Shown: piece after piece, positions 1 to 7,579 of the stretch
Numbering within the stretch: the stretch's first letter is position 1
Layout of the letters: each line of letters opens with the position of its first letter
Source: Planococcus sp. APC 4015
GTDB taxonomy: Bacteria; Actinomycetota; Actinomycetes; Actinomycetales; Microbacteriaceae
Length of the DNA: 41,415 nt
Reading direction: 5' to 3'
NCBI GenBank assembly: GCA_030407505.1
Contig: JASDDH010000005.1
Span: 1 to 41,415 of the forward strand
The notes under the pieces: model-generated
What the model was told of the DNA's origin: nothing
Databases searched by the model: none
Seen by the model: the letters and a program-made list of their open reading frames with translations, nothing else
Position numbers and translations under genes: made by a program

Positions 1-10
1 GCGGTGGCGT

Positions 11-231
11 TACAGGCCTGTTCCCGGTGATCGAGTAGCGACGGAGGAGCGTATCGAGATCTCGAGGGGTCGGGTGTCGATACGGCGGCTGCGCCGCCTA
101 CTCGACCACCGGTGGTGACAGCGGCGGCGTTTACAGGCCTGTTCTCGGTGATCGAGTAGCGACGAAGGAGCGTATCGAGATCCCGGGGTGTCCGGTCTCG
201 ATACGGCGGCTGCGCCGCCTACTCGACCACC
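11..231. repeat. Two tandem copies of a REP/BIME-like palindromic repeat
   Basis: Two copies of a unit with a period of 121 bases, the first beginning at 11 and the second at 132, both opening with TACAGGCCTG. Each unit carries two related arms in opposite orientation: one at 26-61 and 147-182 (GATCGAGTAG...GTATCGAGA) and its inverted relative at about 76-110 and 195-231 (TCGATAC...CTACTCGACCACC). The second arm also contains its own small palindrome, GGCGGCtgcGCCGCC. A vestigial arm (ACTCGACCACC) lies near 279-289. The layout resembles paired REP (BIME) elements; from memory, similar interspersed repeats are common in Microbacteriaceae. No gene is visible in 1-371. Confidence 0.7.
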
Positions 232-249
232 GATGGTGGCTGTCACTCA

Positions 250-265
250 TGTTTCACGTGGAACG
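250..265. promoter_or_regulatory. parS-like centromere site, imperfect
   Basis: TGTTTCACGTGGAACG matches 14 of the 16 bases of the classical parS palindrome TGTTTCACGTGAAACA. It lies about 120 bases upstream of parA, where origin-proximal parS sites are expected. ParB would load here and spread. Confidence 0.75.
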
Positions 266-303
266 GTTGCCCACCCACTCGACCACCGAGCAGTGGCGGG
301 GAC

Positions 304-332
304 TTCGAGTGTCGGGGGTGGCGGGATAGGGT
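304..332 (+). promoter_or_regulatory. Possible parAB promoter
   Basis: TTCGAG (304-309) and TAGGGT (327-332) are separated by 17 bases, which would start transcription about 35-40 bases upstream of parA and place the second parS inside the transcript start region. The -35 box is weak. A TTGACG at 338-343 is an alternative -35, but it has no good -10. Confidence 0.3.
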
Positions 333-363
333 GGAGGTTGACGTCCGACGAGCTGCAGGAGAG

Positions 364-379
364 CGTTTCACGTGAAACA
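364..379. promoter_or_regulatory. parS-like centromere site overlapping the parA start
   Basis: CGTTTCACGTGAAACA matches parS at 15 of 16 bases. The GTG start of parA (372-374) is the central GTG of this palindrome, so ParB bound here would cover the start codon and the region just downstream of the ribosome-binding site (AGGAGA, 357-362). This suggests both segregation and autoregulatory roles; the autoregulation is inferred. Confidence 0.85.
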
Positions 380-1304
380 TCCCGACGAATCGGCCGCCCC
401 GGCACCGTTCTCGCTCGACGATTCGCCCATTGCTCGTGAATTGAGTGATTTGACGGCACGTCGCCGGGCTCTCGACAAGGCCGAAGTCGTCCTGACCGGC
501 CGCACGCGCGTCCTGACGGTGTCGAACCAGAAGGGCGGCGTCGGAAAGACGACGACCGCGGTGAATATCGCGGCCGCTTTGGTGTCGGTCGGTGCCCGCG
601 TGCTCGTGATCGACCTGGACCCGCAGGGAAATGCCTCGACTGCGCTGGGCGTGCCGCACACCGCCGACATCCCGAGCATCTACGACGTCCTGATCGATGA
701 GTTCCCCCTCGCGGACATCATCCAGACGAGTCCCGAGTCACCCGATCTGCTGTGTGCCCCCAGCACAATCCACCTGGCGGGCGCAGAAATCGAACTCGTT
801 TCTCAGGTCGCCCGCGAACATCGGCTGAAGACCGCGCTCGATGACTACCTCGCCGGCGACGAGAACAAGCTCGACTTCGTGCTGATCGACTGCCCCCCGT
901 CTCTCGGGCTGCTCACGATCAACGCCTTCACGGCGGCGAACGAACTCATGATCCCTATCCAGTGCGAGTACTACGCCCTGGAAGGCCTCAGTCAGCTTCT
1001 CGGCACCGTGCGGATGATCCAGAAGCACCTGAATCCGGCCCTGTTCCTGTCGACGATCCTCCTGACGATGTACGACGGACGCACGCGTCTCGCCCAGCAG
1101 GTCGCCGAAGAAGTCCGCGAGCACTTTCCGAACGAAGTCCTGCACGCGGTCATCCCGCGTTCGGTGCGCGTATCCGAGGCCCCCAGCTTCGGGCAGACGG
1201 TCATCGCCTATGACAGGCAGTCCGCCGGGGCGATCGCGTACCGCGAAGCAGCAGTCGAAATCATCCGGCGCGACAGTGCGCCACAGAAGGAAGGGGAGTC
1301 CTGA
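372..1304 (+). CDS. parA: Chromosome partitioning ATPase ParA
   Basis: A 310-residue ParA/Soj-type deviant Walker ATPase. It binds nucleoid DNA in the ATP state and, with ParB on parS, moves newly replicated origins apart. The deviant Walker A motif KGGVGKTT is at residues 54-61, followed by the DLDPQGNAS switch region and the DCPPSLG Walker B-like motif. About 45 residues precede the core and look poorly structured; such extensions occur in actinobacterial ParA. The GTG start is chosen because AGGAGA sits about ten bases upstream and no longer in-frame start is offered. It is unusual that this start codon lies inside a parS palindrome. The stop overlaps the parB start by one base (TGATG), so the two are translated as a coupled operon. 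Identification is secure. Confidence 0.97.
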   Translation: MKHPDESAAPAPFSLDDSPIARELSDLTARRRALDKAEVVLTGRTRVLTVSNQKGGVGKTTTAVNIAAALVSVGARVLVIDLDPQGNASTALGVPHTADIPSIYDVLIDEFPLADIIQTSPESPDLLCAPSTIHLAGAEIELVSQVAREHRLKTALDDYLAGDENKLDFVLIDCPPSLGLLTINAFTAANELMIPIQCEYYALEGLSQLLGTVRMIQKHLNPALFLSTILLTMYDGRTRLAQQVAEEVREHFPNEVLHAVIPRSVRVSEAPSFGQTVIAYDRQSAGAIAYREAAVEIIRRDSAPQKEGES

Positions 1305-2275
1305 TGGCCAAGCGCACAGGCCTCGGTCGAGGCATCGGAGCCCTCATTCCCACCAGCGAGCAGACGGAGGCGCGGCCTGCCGACGTCTTCTTCCCGCGCA
1401 CCCCTTCGGAGGGAGAGCCGCAGGGATCCGCCGAGCCCACCGAGGAGGCTGCGGAACTCGTCAGCGTTCCCGGTGCGCGCCTGGTGCACATCGATCCTCA
1501 CTCGATCGTCCCGAATCCCCGCCAGCCACGCACCCACTTCGACACCGACGATCTCGCCGAGCTGGTGCACAGCGTGCGCGAATTCGGGGTGCTGCAGCCC
1601 GTCGTCGTGCGCGACGCAGGCGACGGCACCTATGAGCTCATCATGGGAGAGCGTCGCACCCGCGCCTCCCGCGAGGCCGGCCTCACATCGATCCCCGCCG
1701 TGGTGCGCGACACCGCTGACGAGCACCTGCTGCGCGACGCGCTCCTCGAGAACCTCCACCGCTCCGAGCTGAACCCTCTCGAAGAGGCTTCGGCGTACCA
1801 GCAGCTGTTGGAAGATTTCGGCATCACGCAGGAAGAGCTCGCAGGCCGCATCGGGCGCTCGCGCCCGCAGATCAGCAACACGATCCGCCTCCTGAAACTC
1901 CCCGTTCCGGTTCAGCAGCGCGTTGCAGCCGGCGTCCTCACCGCCGGTCACGCCCGCGCCATCCTCTCGCTCGACGACGTCGACGCCATGCAGCGCCTCG
2001 CCGACAAGATCGTGAACGAAGACCTGTCCGTGCGGGCAGCAGAAGCCGCCTCGAAACAGGTGGATGCCGGTGGCTCACGCTCCGTCAAACCCCAGCCGGG
2101 CGCGCGGCGGGCCTATCTCGACGAGGTGGCGGTACGACTGGGAGACCGCCTGAACACCCGGGTGAAGGTCAGCCTCGGCGCTCGAAAAGGCCAGGTCACG
2201 ATCGATTTCGCCAGCATCCAGGACCTCAATCGCATCCTCGAGGACATCGGCGAGACAGGCTACGGCGCGAGCTGA
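1304..2275 (+). CDS. parB: Chromosome partitioning protein ParB (CTPase clamp)
   Basis: A 323-residue ParB/Spo0J protein. The N-terminus [10 protein letters not shown] is the conserved ParA-stimulating segment. A linker of about 60 acidic or Pro-rich residues follows, then the ParB/Srx CTPase domain with the GERRTR motif (canonical GERRxR), [14 protein letters not shown], the helix-turn-helix ([18 protein letters not shown]) and the HARAIL segment. The C-terminal dimerisation part is short. It binds parS sites such as those at 250-265 and 364-379 and spreads as a CTP-dependent clamp. The last 16 bases overlap the 3' end of the convergent sigma-factor gene. No terminator is visible between them. 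Confidence 0.97.
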   Translation: MAKRTGLGRGIGALIPTSEQTEARPADVFFPRTPSEGEPQGSAEPTEEAAELVSVPGARLVHIDPHSIVPNPRQPRTHFDTDDLAELVHSVREFGVLQPVVVRDAGDGTYELIMGERRTRASREAGLTSIPAVVRDTADEHLLRDALLENLHRSELNPLEEASAYQQLLEDFGITQEELAGRIGRSRPQISNTIRLLKLPVPVQQRVAAGVLTAGHARAILSLDDVDAMQRLADKIVNEDLSVRAAEAASKQVDAGGSRSVKPQPGARRAYLDEVAVRLGDRLNTRVKVSLGARKGQVTIDFASIQDLNRILEDIGETGYGAS

Positions 2276-3516
2276 CGCGCGCGCCGCTGCAGCACGACGG
2301 CTTCGGCGGCGTTACCGGGGAGGGTGGCTGCCGTCTCGAAGGCGGCGGCCGCGGCATCCGTTCGGCCGATCTTCTCCAGAAGCTCCCCGCGGACGGCGTG
2401 CCACGGACGGAAATCCCCGAGATCATCGGCGAGCCCGTCGACGATCACGAGCGCGTCCCGCGGACTCCGGGCGAATGACACGGCGACGGCACGGTTCAAG
2501 CGGATGACGGGCGAGGGAGCCAGGCTCTCCAATCCGTCGTACAGGCGCACGATCAGCGCCCAATCGGTGTCGTCGAACGATCGTGCGACGGCGTGACATG
2601 CGGCGACCCGCGCCTGCAGACCGTAGTACCCGAGGTCGCGACCGGCGGCATCCGCTCTGCCGAGGGCCGCGCGCCCGCGGGCGATCGCAGATCGATCCCA
2701 GCGGCGCCGATCCTGCTCGGCGAGGGTCAACGGCAACCCGTCGACGTCGACCCGTGCGGCGAAGCGCGACGACTGGAACTCCATGAGGGCGATCAGCGAC
2801 TGCACCTCGCCCTCGGATGGCATCAGAGCAGAGAGCTGTCGTGCGAGCCGAACCGCTTCGCGCGCGACGTCGGGGCGCACAGGCGTGTCACCGTCGCTGG
2901 GGGCGTATCCCTCGGTGAAGAGCAGGTAGATCACCTGCAGGACGCTCGCCAGGCGAGCGGGCCTCTCGCTTCGGTCGGGGACCTCGAAAGCCACGTCCGC
3001 TGCCGCCAAGGTCTTCTTCGCTCTCACGATGCGCTGCTGCACCGCGGTCACGCTCATCAGCAGCATGCGCGCGATCTGCTCGGTCGTGAGACCGGCGACG
3101 GTGCGCAGCGTGAGCGCGAGCCGCGCCTGTGCGGAAAGCACGGGATGGCAGGCGATGAAGACGAGCCGCAGCACATCGTCGTCGATGCGGTCGGGGTCTC
3201 CGAGCTCCGCGACCGCATCTGCCGTGTGGACGACGCGCAGGTCGCTCACGAGCAGCGGCTGACGGGCCACGAGCCGCTCGCGCCGGCGCCAGCCGTCGAT
3301 GGCGCGGCGCTTCGCGACGGCGAGCAGCCACGCCCCCGCGTTGTCGGGCATACCGCTGGTCGGCCAGGCGGAAAGCGCCTCGACCAGGGCTTCTTGCGCG
3401 AGATCCTCCGCCCACGAGAAGTCGCCCGTGTGGCGCGTCAGTGCCGAGACGATCTTCGCGGACTCAGCACGCCAGACCGCCTCGACGGCGCGCCGCGCCG
3501 GTCGAGGATCATTCAC
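2260..3516 (-). CDS. ECF42-type RNA polymerase sigma factor with C-terminal TPR-like extension
   Basis: A 418-residue sigma-70 family factor, much longer than usual ECF sigma factors. Region 2 ([17 protein letters not shown]...[16 protein letters not shown]) and region 4 ([21 protein letters not shown]...[11 protein letters not shown]) occupy the first ~190 residues. The rest is the long alpha-helical extension (YLLFTEGY..., [21 protein letters not shown]) typical of the ECF42 group, which has no anti-sigma partner and is thought to be controlled by this extension. ECF42 genes normally sit beside DGPF/YciI genes, and one lies at 3907-4323. A ribosome site AGGAGGG precedes the ATG. Only 37 bases separate its start from the divergent small gene at 3554. 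The direct signal it answers to is unknown. Confidence 0.9.
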   Translation of the reverse strand: MNDPRPARRAVEAVWRAESAKIVSALTRHTGDFSWAEDLAQEALVEALSAWPTSGMPDNAGAWLLAVAKRRAIDGWRRRERLVARQPLLVSDLRVVHTADAVAELGDPDRIDDDVLRLVFIACHPVLSAQARLALTLRTVAGLTTEQIARMLLMSVTAVQQRIVRAKKTLAAADVAFEVPDRSERPARLASVLQVIYLLFTEGYAPSDGDTPVRPDVAREAVRLARQLSALMPSEGEVQSLIALMEFQSSRFAARVDVDGLPLTLAEQDRRRWDRSAIARGRAALGRADAAGRDLGYYGLQARVAACHAVARSFDDTDWALIVRLYDGLESLAPSPVIRLNRAVAVSFARSPRDALVIVDGLADDLGDFRPWHAVRGELLEKIGRTDAAAAAFETAATLPGNAAEAVVLQRRARQLAP

Positions 3517-3541
3517 GGGCCCTCCTGACGCAGACGCGACG

Positions 3542-3556
3542 TACCCTGGATAGGTG
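3542..3556 (+). promoter_or_regulatory. Leaderless-type promoter of the 3554 gene
   Basis: A -10 hexamer TACCCT (3542-3547) is followed by six bases and then the GTG start codon at 3554, with no Shine-Dalgarno sequence between. This is the arrangement expected if transcription begins at the start codon. The same spacing recurs at 9855 and 13613. Confidence 0.5.
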
Positions 3557-3901
3557 ACCGAGAACGATCATGAGCCCCGGAGGCGTGCGAGCCTCGAGCT
3601 CCTGCGTGCCGAGGCCGCTGATGAGCTGTCGGTGATCGTCTCGGAGCGACTGCGCGACGGCGAGGATCCGTGGGACTTCATGGAAGACCTGCCCACCGTC
3701 GACGAACTGGTCGTCTTCACCCTGCGGGCCGAGAACATCGCGGCCAACGACGGCGCGCGTCCGAATGCGGCCCGTCACTACCGGGTGCTCCGCCAGATCG
3801 CGCTCGAGTACCCCGACCTGACGCCGGCGGTGTGGCGGCTGCTGGGTGAGGCCAACACGCACCGTCGCTGGGATGCCACGGTGCGCGAAGACGCCTCCTG
3901 A
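3554..3901 (+). CDS. Conserved small protein of unknown function
   Basis: 115 residues, acidic, probably cytosolic and alpha-helical, with no signal peptide, membrane segment or cysteine. Recognisable stretches are RRASLELLRAEAADELSVIVSERLRDGEDPWDFMEDLPTV-like helices early on and a C-terminal YPDLTPAVWRLLGEANTHRRWD segment. I do not recognise a family with confidence; similar short proteins occur in Micrococcales. The GTG start is supported by the -10 box six bases upstream and the lack of any ribosome-binding site. It lies between the ECF42 sigma gene (divergent) and the DGPF gene (convergent, five-base gap), so it may be a resident gene around which the sigma pair settled. Codon use matches its neighbours, supporting a real gene. 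Confidence 0.7.
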   Translation: MTENDHEPRRRASLELLRAEAADELSVIVSERLRDGEDPWDFMEDLPTVDELVVFTLRAENIAANDGARPNAARHYRVLRQIALEYPDLTPAVWRLLGEANTHRRWDATVREDAS

Positions 3902-3906
3902 CAGAG

Positions 3907-4323
3907 TCACGCGTTGGCTGCGCGCCACTCCTGGTCCTTGGCGATCCATTCGTTGTCGGGCATCTCGAAGTCGGTGAGCTCGTTTACTCGGCGCACCTCG
4001 AGTGCGACGCCGGGCCCGAGCGGGCACTTCCGCGCCCAGTGCTCGGCTTCTTCGCGAGAGGCGACCTCGAGGATCCAGAACCCGGTGAACACCTCGCGGG
4101 CTTCGGCATACGGTCCATCGGTCACCGTCGGCGGCGCCGAGGTGAAGTCGACGCGGAAGCCCTCGCCGGCGTCGCTGAGCCCTTCGGCGGAGAGGAAGAC
4201 CCCCGTCTTCTGCAACTCGTCGTTGTAGGCGCCCATCGCGGCGATCACCTGCTCCATGTCGAGTGTCGCGGCCGCGTTCGCCGCAGCTTCGGGGGTCACC
4301 TGCATGATCATCATGTAGCGCAT
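3907..4323 (-). CDS. YciI/DGPF-family protein, likely ECF42 target
   Basis: 138 residues of the YCII-related ferredoxin-like fold. The N-terminal MRYMMIMQ strand, the KTGVFLSAEGLS segment and the diagnostic DGPYAE (DGPF-like) motif at about residue 70 are all present, followed by GFWILEVASREEAEHWARKCP. The biochemical function of DGPF proteins is not established, although YciI-type relatives carry a His-Asp pair suggesting small-molecule chemistry. The gene pairs with the ECF42 sigma factor at 2260-3516, and an ECF42-like promoter lies about 65 bases upstream. The ATG start follows GAGGAGCAAGACG, which contains a good ribosome site. Convergent with the 3554 gene, with five bases between the stops. 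Confidence 0.9.
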   Translation of the reverse strand: MRYMMIMQVTPEAAANAAATLDMEQVIAAMGAYNDELQKTGVFLSAEGLSDAGEGFRVDFTSAPPTVTDGPYAEAREVFTGFWILEVASREEAEHWARKCPLGPGVALEVRRVNELTDFEMPDNEWIAKDQEWRAANA

Positions 4324-4388
4324 CGTCTTGCTCCTCGTTCGTCGCGGGCCTCGCCCGGAGAGGCTGGTTCGACCCTCTCACCTCTGTC

Positions 4389-4415
4389 GTCGAACGGGCA
4401 CCCCTCAGATCGACA
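4389..4415 (-). promoter_or_regulatory. Candidate ECF42-dependent promoter
   Basis: On the minus strand TGTCGA (4415-4410) is followed by 17 bases and then CGAC (4392-4389). From memory, the promoter motif reported for ECF42 factors is TGTCGA at -35 and CGA/TC at -10, so both boxes and spacing fit. It would give the DGPF gene a leader of roughly 60 bases. Confidence 0.6.
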
Positions 4416-4461
4416 TCCTGATCGAAAAAGATCGGATGCCGCGAACGGCATGAACGCGAAA

Positions 4462-4494
4462 GCCCCGGTCATCCATAGAAAGAATGACCGGGGC
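4462..4494 (-). terminator. Terminator of trxA
   Basis: A perfect 11-bp stem (GCCCCGGTCAT / ATGACCGGGGC) with an 11-base loop lies 14 bases past the trxA stop, followed on the minus strand by TTTCGCGTTC. The T tract is short, as usual in high-GC actinobacteria. Confidence 0.75.
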
Positions 4495-4508
4495 CTGCGA
4501 AGGATTCG

Positions 4509-4832
4509 TCAGCCGATGTAGGCGGCGAGGTCCTTCTCGAGAGCGAACTTCGGCTTGGCTCCGATGATCGTGGTCTCGACCTCGCCCTTGTTGAAGACCT
4601 TCATCGCCGGGATCGACGTGATCTGGTACTTCATGGCCAGATCGGGGTTCTCGTCGACGTTGAGCTTCAGGATCGTGATCTTGTCGGGGTGCTCGGACTG
4701 GATCTGGTCGAGCACCGGCGAGACCATGCGACAGGGTCCGCACCACTCGGCCCAGAAGTCCACGAGAACGGGTCCTTCGGCCTTCAGCACGTCCTGCTCG
4801 AACGTGGCGGATGTGGTCGCCTTGGCGGTCAT
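4509..4832 (-). CDS. trxA: Thioredoxin TrxA
   Basis: 107-residue thioredoxin, a general cytosolic dithiol reductant recharged by the thioredoxin reductase encoded just upstream. The active site is WCGPC at residues 30-34 and the cis-proline segment is TSIPAMKVF. The fold is complete at the family's usual length. The start ATG at 4832 is chosen because AAGGAG lies about ten bases upstream and because the reading frame beyond it is an antisense shadow of trxB. The gap to trxB is 64 bases in the same direction, giving the widespread trxB-trxA arrangement next to parAB in actinobacteria. It ends in a clear hairpin terminator. Confidence 0.97.
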   Translation of the reverse strand: MTAKATTSATFEQDVLKAEGPVLVDFWAEWCGPCRMVSPVLDQIQSEHPDKITILKLNVDENPDLAMKYQITSIPAMKVFNKGEVETTIIGAKPKFALEKDLAAYIG

Positions 4833-4896
4833 GTCTGTCTCCTTAGGTGGGAAGTCCTGCTGGGTCGAACGCGCTCCGCGCCCGAATTGTTCCTGG

Positions 4897-5883
4897 TCAG
4901 GCGGCGCCGACGTCCGCGAGGCCGTCGATCTCGGAGGCGTCCGGTGCGGGCTCACCGGCCTCGCCCAACGCGGCCAGGTAGTGCTCGACATCGAGTGCGG
5001 CGACTGTTCCGGTGCCGGCGGCGGTGACCGCCTGGCGGTAGGTCGGGTCGATGACGTCACCCGCGGCGAAGACGCCGGGGAGCGAGGTGCGCGACGAGCG
5101 CCCGTCGACCCACACGGTCCCCTCGGAGGTGAGATCGAGCTTCTGGTGCACGAGGTGCGTGCGGGGGTCGTTGCCGATCGCGACGAACAGGCCGTCGAGA
5201 GCGAGCTCGCTGCGCGACCCGTCGACGGTGTTCTCGAGCACGACGCCGGTGACGGCATCCTGACCCAGCACGTCGACGACGGCGCTGTTCCAGACGAACT
5301 CGATCTTCTCGTTCGCGAACGCGCGGTCCTGCATGATCTTCGAGGCGCGCAGTTCTCCACGACGGTGGATGACGTAGACCTTCGAGGCGAACTTGGTGAG
5401 GAACGTCGCCTCTTCCATGGCGGAGTCGCCACCGCCCACGACGGCGATGACGCGCTCGCGGAAGAAGAAGCCGTCGCAGGTCGCGCAGTACGAGACACCG
5501 CGGCCGGAGAGGCGGTCTTCGCCCTCGATGCCGATCTTGCGGTGCGCCGAGCCGGTGGCGAAGATCAGCGAGTCGGCCTCGTGCACGGCGCCCGAGCCGA
5601 GGGTGACGCGCTTGACGGGCCCGTCGATGTCGAGGGACACGACGTCGTCGTAGAGCACTTCGGCGCCGAAGCGCTCGGCCTGCTCCTGCATCTTGGTCAT
5701 GAGGTCTGGCCCCATGATGCCCTCGGGGAAGCCGGGGAAGTTCTCGACCTCGGTGGTGTTCATCAGCTCGCCGCCGGCCTCGACCGAGCTCGCGACGACC
5801 AGGGGGGCGAGGTTGGCGCGGGCGGCGTAGATGGCAGCGGTGTAGCCCGCAGGACCCGAGCCGATGATGATGACCTGACGCAC
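4897..5883 (-). CDS. trxB: Thioredoxin-disulfide reductase TrxB
   Basis: 328-residue low-molecular-weight flavoprotein that uses NADPH to reduce thioredoxin. The FAD-binding GSGPAGYTAAIYAARA is at residues 8-23, the redox-active CATC at 133-136, the NADPH-binding VVGGGDSAMEEA shortly after and the closing FAD motif GVFAAGDVID near the C-terminus. The length is normal. The start is GTG, preceded by AAGGAG seven bases away. It is co-directional with murJ upstream (91-base gap, containing only a weak CCACCG/CGGTGG hairpin at 5947-5967) and trxA downstream. Confidence 0.97.
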   Translation of the reverse strand: MRQVIIIGSGPAGYTAAIYAARANLAPLVVASSVEAGGELMNTTEVENFPGFPEGIMGPDLMTKMQEQAERFGAEVLYDDVVSLDIDGPVKRVTLGSGAVHEADSLIFATGSAHRKIGIEGEDRLSGRGVSYCATCDGFFFRERVIAVVGGGDSAMEEATFLTKFASKVYVIHRRGELRASKIMQDRAFANEKIEFVWNSAVVDVLGQDAVTGVVLENTVDGSRSELALDGLFVAIGNDPRTHLVHQKLDLTSEGTVWVDGRSSRTSLPGVFAAGDVIDPTYRQAVTAAGTGTVAALDVEHYLAALGEAGEPAPDASEIDGLADVGAA

Positions 5884-5974
5884 GAAGATTCTCCTTGATC
5901 GGTGACGGATGCTCGTGGCCCCGCCGACAGCTTCAACACATGGTAACCACCGCGCATTCCACGGTGGGGGCGGG

Positions 5975-7579
5975 TCAGCGGCCGCCCGGCAGCATCCGTC
6001 GCACGAGCGACATCACCGGAGAGAGCTCCGGTGCGCGCAGCAATGCCAGCAGGCCGAGGTAAACGGCGAATGACACGGCTCCGATGATGCCGGTGCCGAT
6101 CGCGCCGGGGATCTTCTCGGTGATGGTCCATCCGGTGTCTCCGCCGAGCAGGGTGTAGGTGAGCCACCCGACTGCCGCGGCCGGCACCGCCGCGACGAGG
6201 AAACGACCGTAGGCCGTGACCCACGCCCGCAGTCCGAGGGTGCCCAACCTGCGTCGCAGCAGCAGGGTCGCGATGATGACCTGCACCGACGTCGATACGG
6301 ACTGACCGAGCGCGACGCCGGCGGCGAGCTGATCGACGGGAAGCGTCGCCTGCGCGACGAGCACGAGTGCCACGAACAGCAGGCACTGGATGACGGTGAA
6401 GACGAACGGCGTGCGCGTGTCGCCGTAGGCGTAGAAGGCCCGCTGCACGACGAACAGGATCGAGAGGGGGATGAGCCCCGCCAGATAGGCCACGAGCACC
6501 GGGGCCGCAGCCACGGCCTGTTCGCCCGAGTTCACGAAGATGCGGGTGGCGGGGACGGCCGCGACCATGAGTGCCGCCGCGGCGATGGTGATGAGCATTC
6601 CCGTGACCCGGATGCTGGCCGACAGGTCGGTGCGCACGTCGTCGTCGCGGTTCTCGTGGGCGTGCTCGGACAGCCTCGTGAAGTAGGGGGTGCCGATCGA
6701 CATCACGATGATCGAGTACGGGAGCATGAAGACGAGCCACGCGTTGGCCATCGCGAAGGCCGATGCTCCGTCACCCGACGCCTCGGTCACGACGCGCGTC
6801 TGCACGATGCCCGCGAGGGTTCGCACCACCACCATCGCGAACGTCCAGCCGGCGAGCCGTCCGATGTCGCCGAGCCCGACGCCCCGCCAGCGGAAGTCGG
6901 GGCGGAGGTGGAGTCCGGTGCGGCGCCAGAACGCCAGGAGCACGGCGGCCTGCACGACGATCCCGCCGGTCGCCGTCGCGCCGAGTGCGGACACCATTCC
7001 CGGCGTCCACTGCGAAACGAGGGTCAGGTCGGTGCCGAAGTACAGCCCGATCAGGCCGAAACCCGCGATGGAGACCACGTTGTTGACGATCGGCGCCCAG
7101 GTGAACGGTCCGTAGACCTTGCGGGCGTTGAGCGCCTCACCGACGAGCGCGTACAGGCCGTAGAAGAAGATCTGCGGCAGACACCAGTACGCGAGGACCG
7201 TCGCGAGCGCCTTCTGCTCGGGCGGGAACGTCGGTGCGAACAACTCGACCAGCAGCGGTGCGCAGGCGGTGGCGAGGGCGGCGGTGACCAGCAGCACGAC
7301 CGTGCCCAGGGTGAACAGCTTCGAGATGAAGACGCGGCCGCCGTCTCCGTGTGCGCTCGCCCGCACGATCTGCGGCACGATCACGGCGGTGAGGATGCCG
7401 TACGAGATGATCTCGTAGATCGTGTTCGGCAGCTGGTTGGCGATCGTGAACGCGTCACCGGCACGGCTCGCGACGGCGCCCAGCACCGTGACGAGCACGA
7501 TCGTGCGCAGAAGGCCCGTGACGCGCGAGACGAGGGTGCCGGCGCCGATGATGGCGCTCGCCCGGCCGACCGAGCTCAC
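5975..7579 (-). CDS. murJ: Lipid II flippase MurJ (MVF family)
   Basis: 534-residue polytopic membrane protein of the MOP superfamily that flips lipid II across the cytoplasmic membrane for peptidoglycan synthesis. Visible family marks are ASAIIGAGTLVSRVTGLLRTIVL at the N-terminus, ANQLPNTIYEIISYGILTAVIVPQ, and FVVQRAFYAYGDTRTPF, with about 14 hydrophobic helices along the chain. The GTG start at 7579 overlaps the stop of the DUF6049 gene by four bases (GTGA); the open frame continues far upstream but only as an antisense-type shadow of that gene. Unlike mycobacterial MviN/MurJ there is no long cytoplasmic kinase-like tail: it stops after SLVRRMLPGGR. Confidence 0.95.
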   Translation of the reverse strand: MSSVGRASAIIGAGTLVSRVTGLLRTIVLVTVLGAVASRAGDAFTIANQLPNTIYEIISYGILTAVIVPQIVRASAHGDGGRVFISKLFTLGTVVLLVTAALATACAPLLVELFAPTFPPEQKALATVLAYWCLPQIFFYGLYALVGEALNARKVYGPFTWAPIVNNVVSIAGFGLIGLYFGTDLTLVSQWTPGMVSALGATATGGIVVQAAVLLAFWRRTGLHLRPDFRWRGVGLGDIGRLAGWTFAMVVVRTLAGIVQTRVVTEASGDGASAFAMANAWLVFMLPYSIIVMSIGTPYFTRLSEHAHENRDDDVRTDLSASIRVTGMLITIAAAALMVAAVPATRIFVNSGEQAVAAAPVLVAYLAGLIPLSILFVVQRAFYAYGDTRTPFVFTVIQCLLFVALVLVAQATLPVDQLAAGVALGQSVSTSVQVIIATLLLRRRLGTLGLRAWVTAYGRFLVAAVPAAAVGWLTYTLLGGDTGWTITEKIPGAIGTGIIGAVSFAVYLGLLALLRAPELSPVMSLVRRMLPGGR

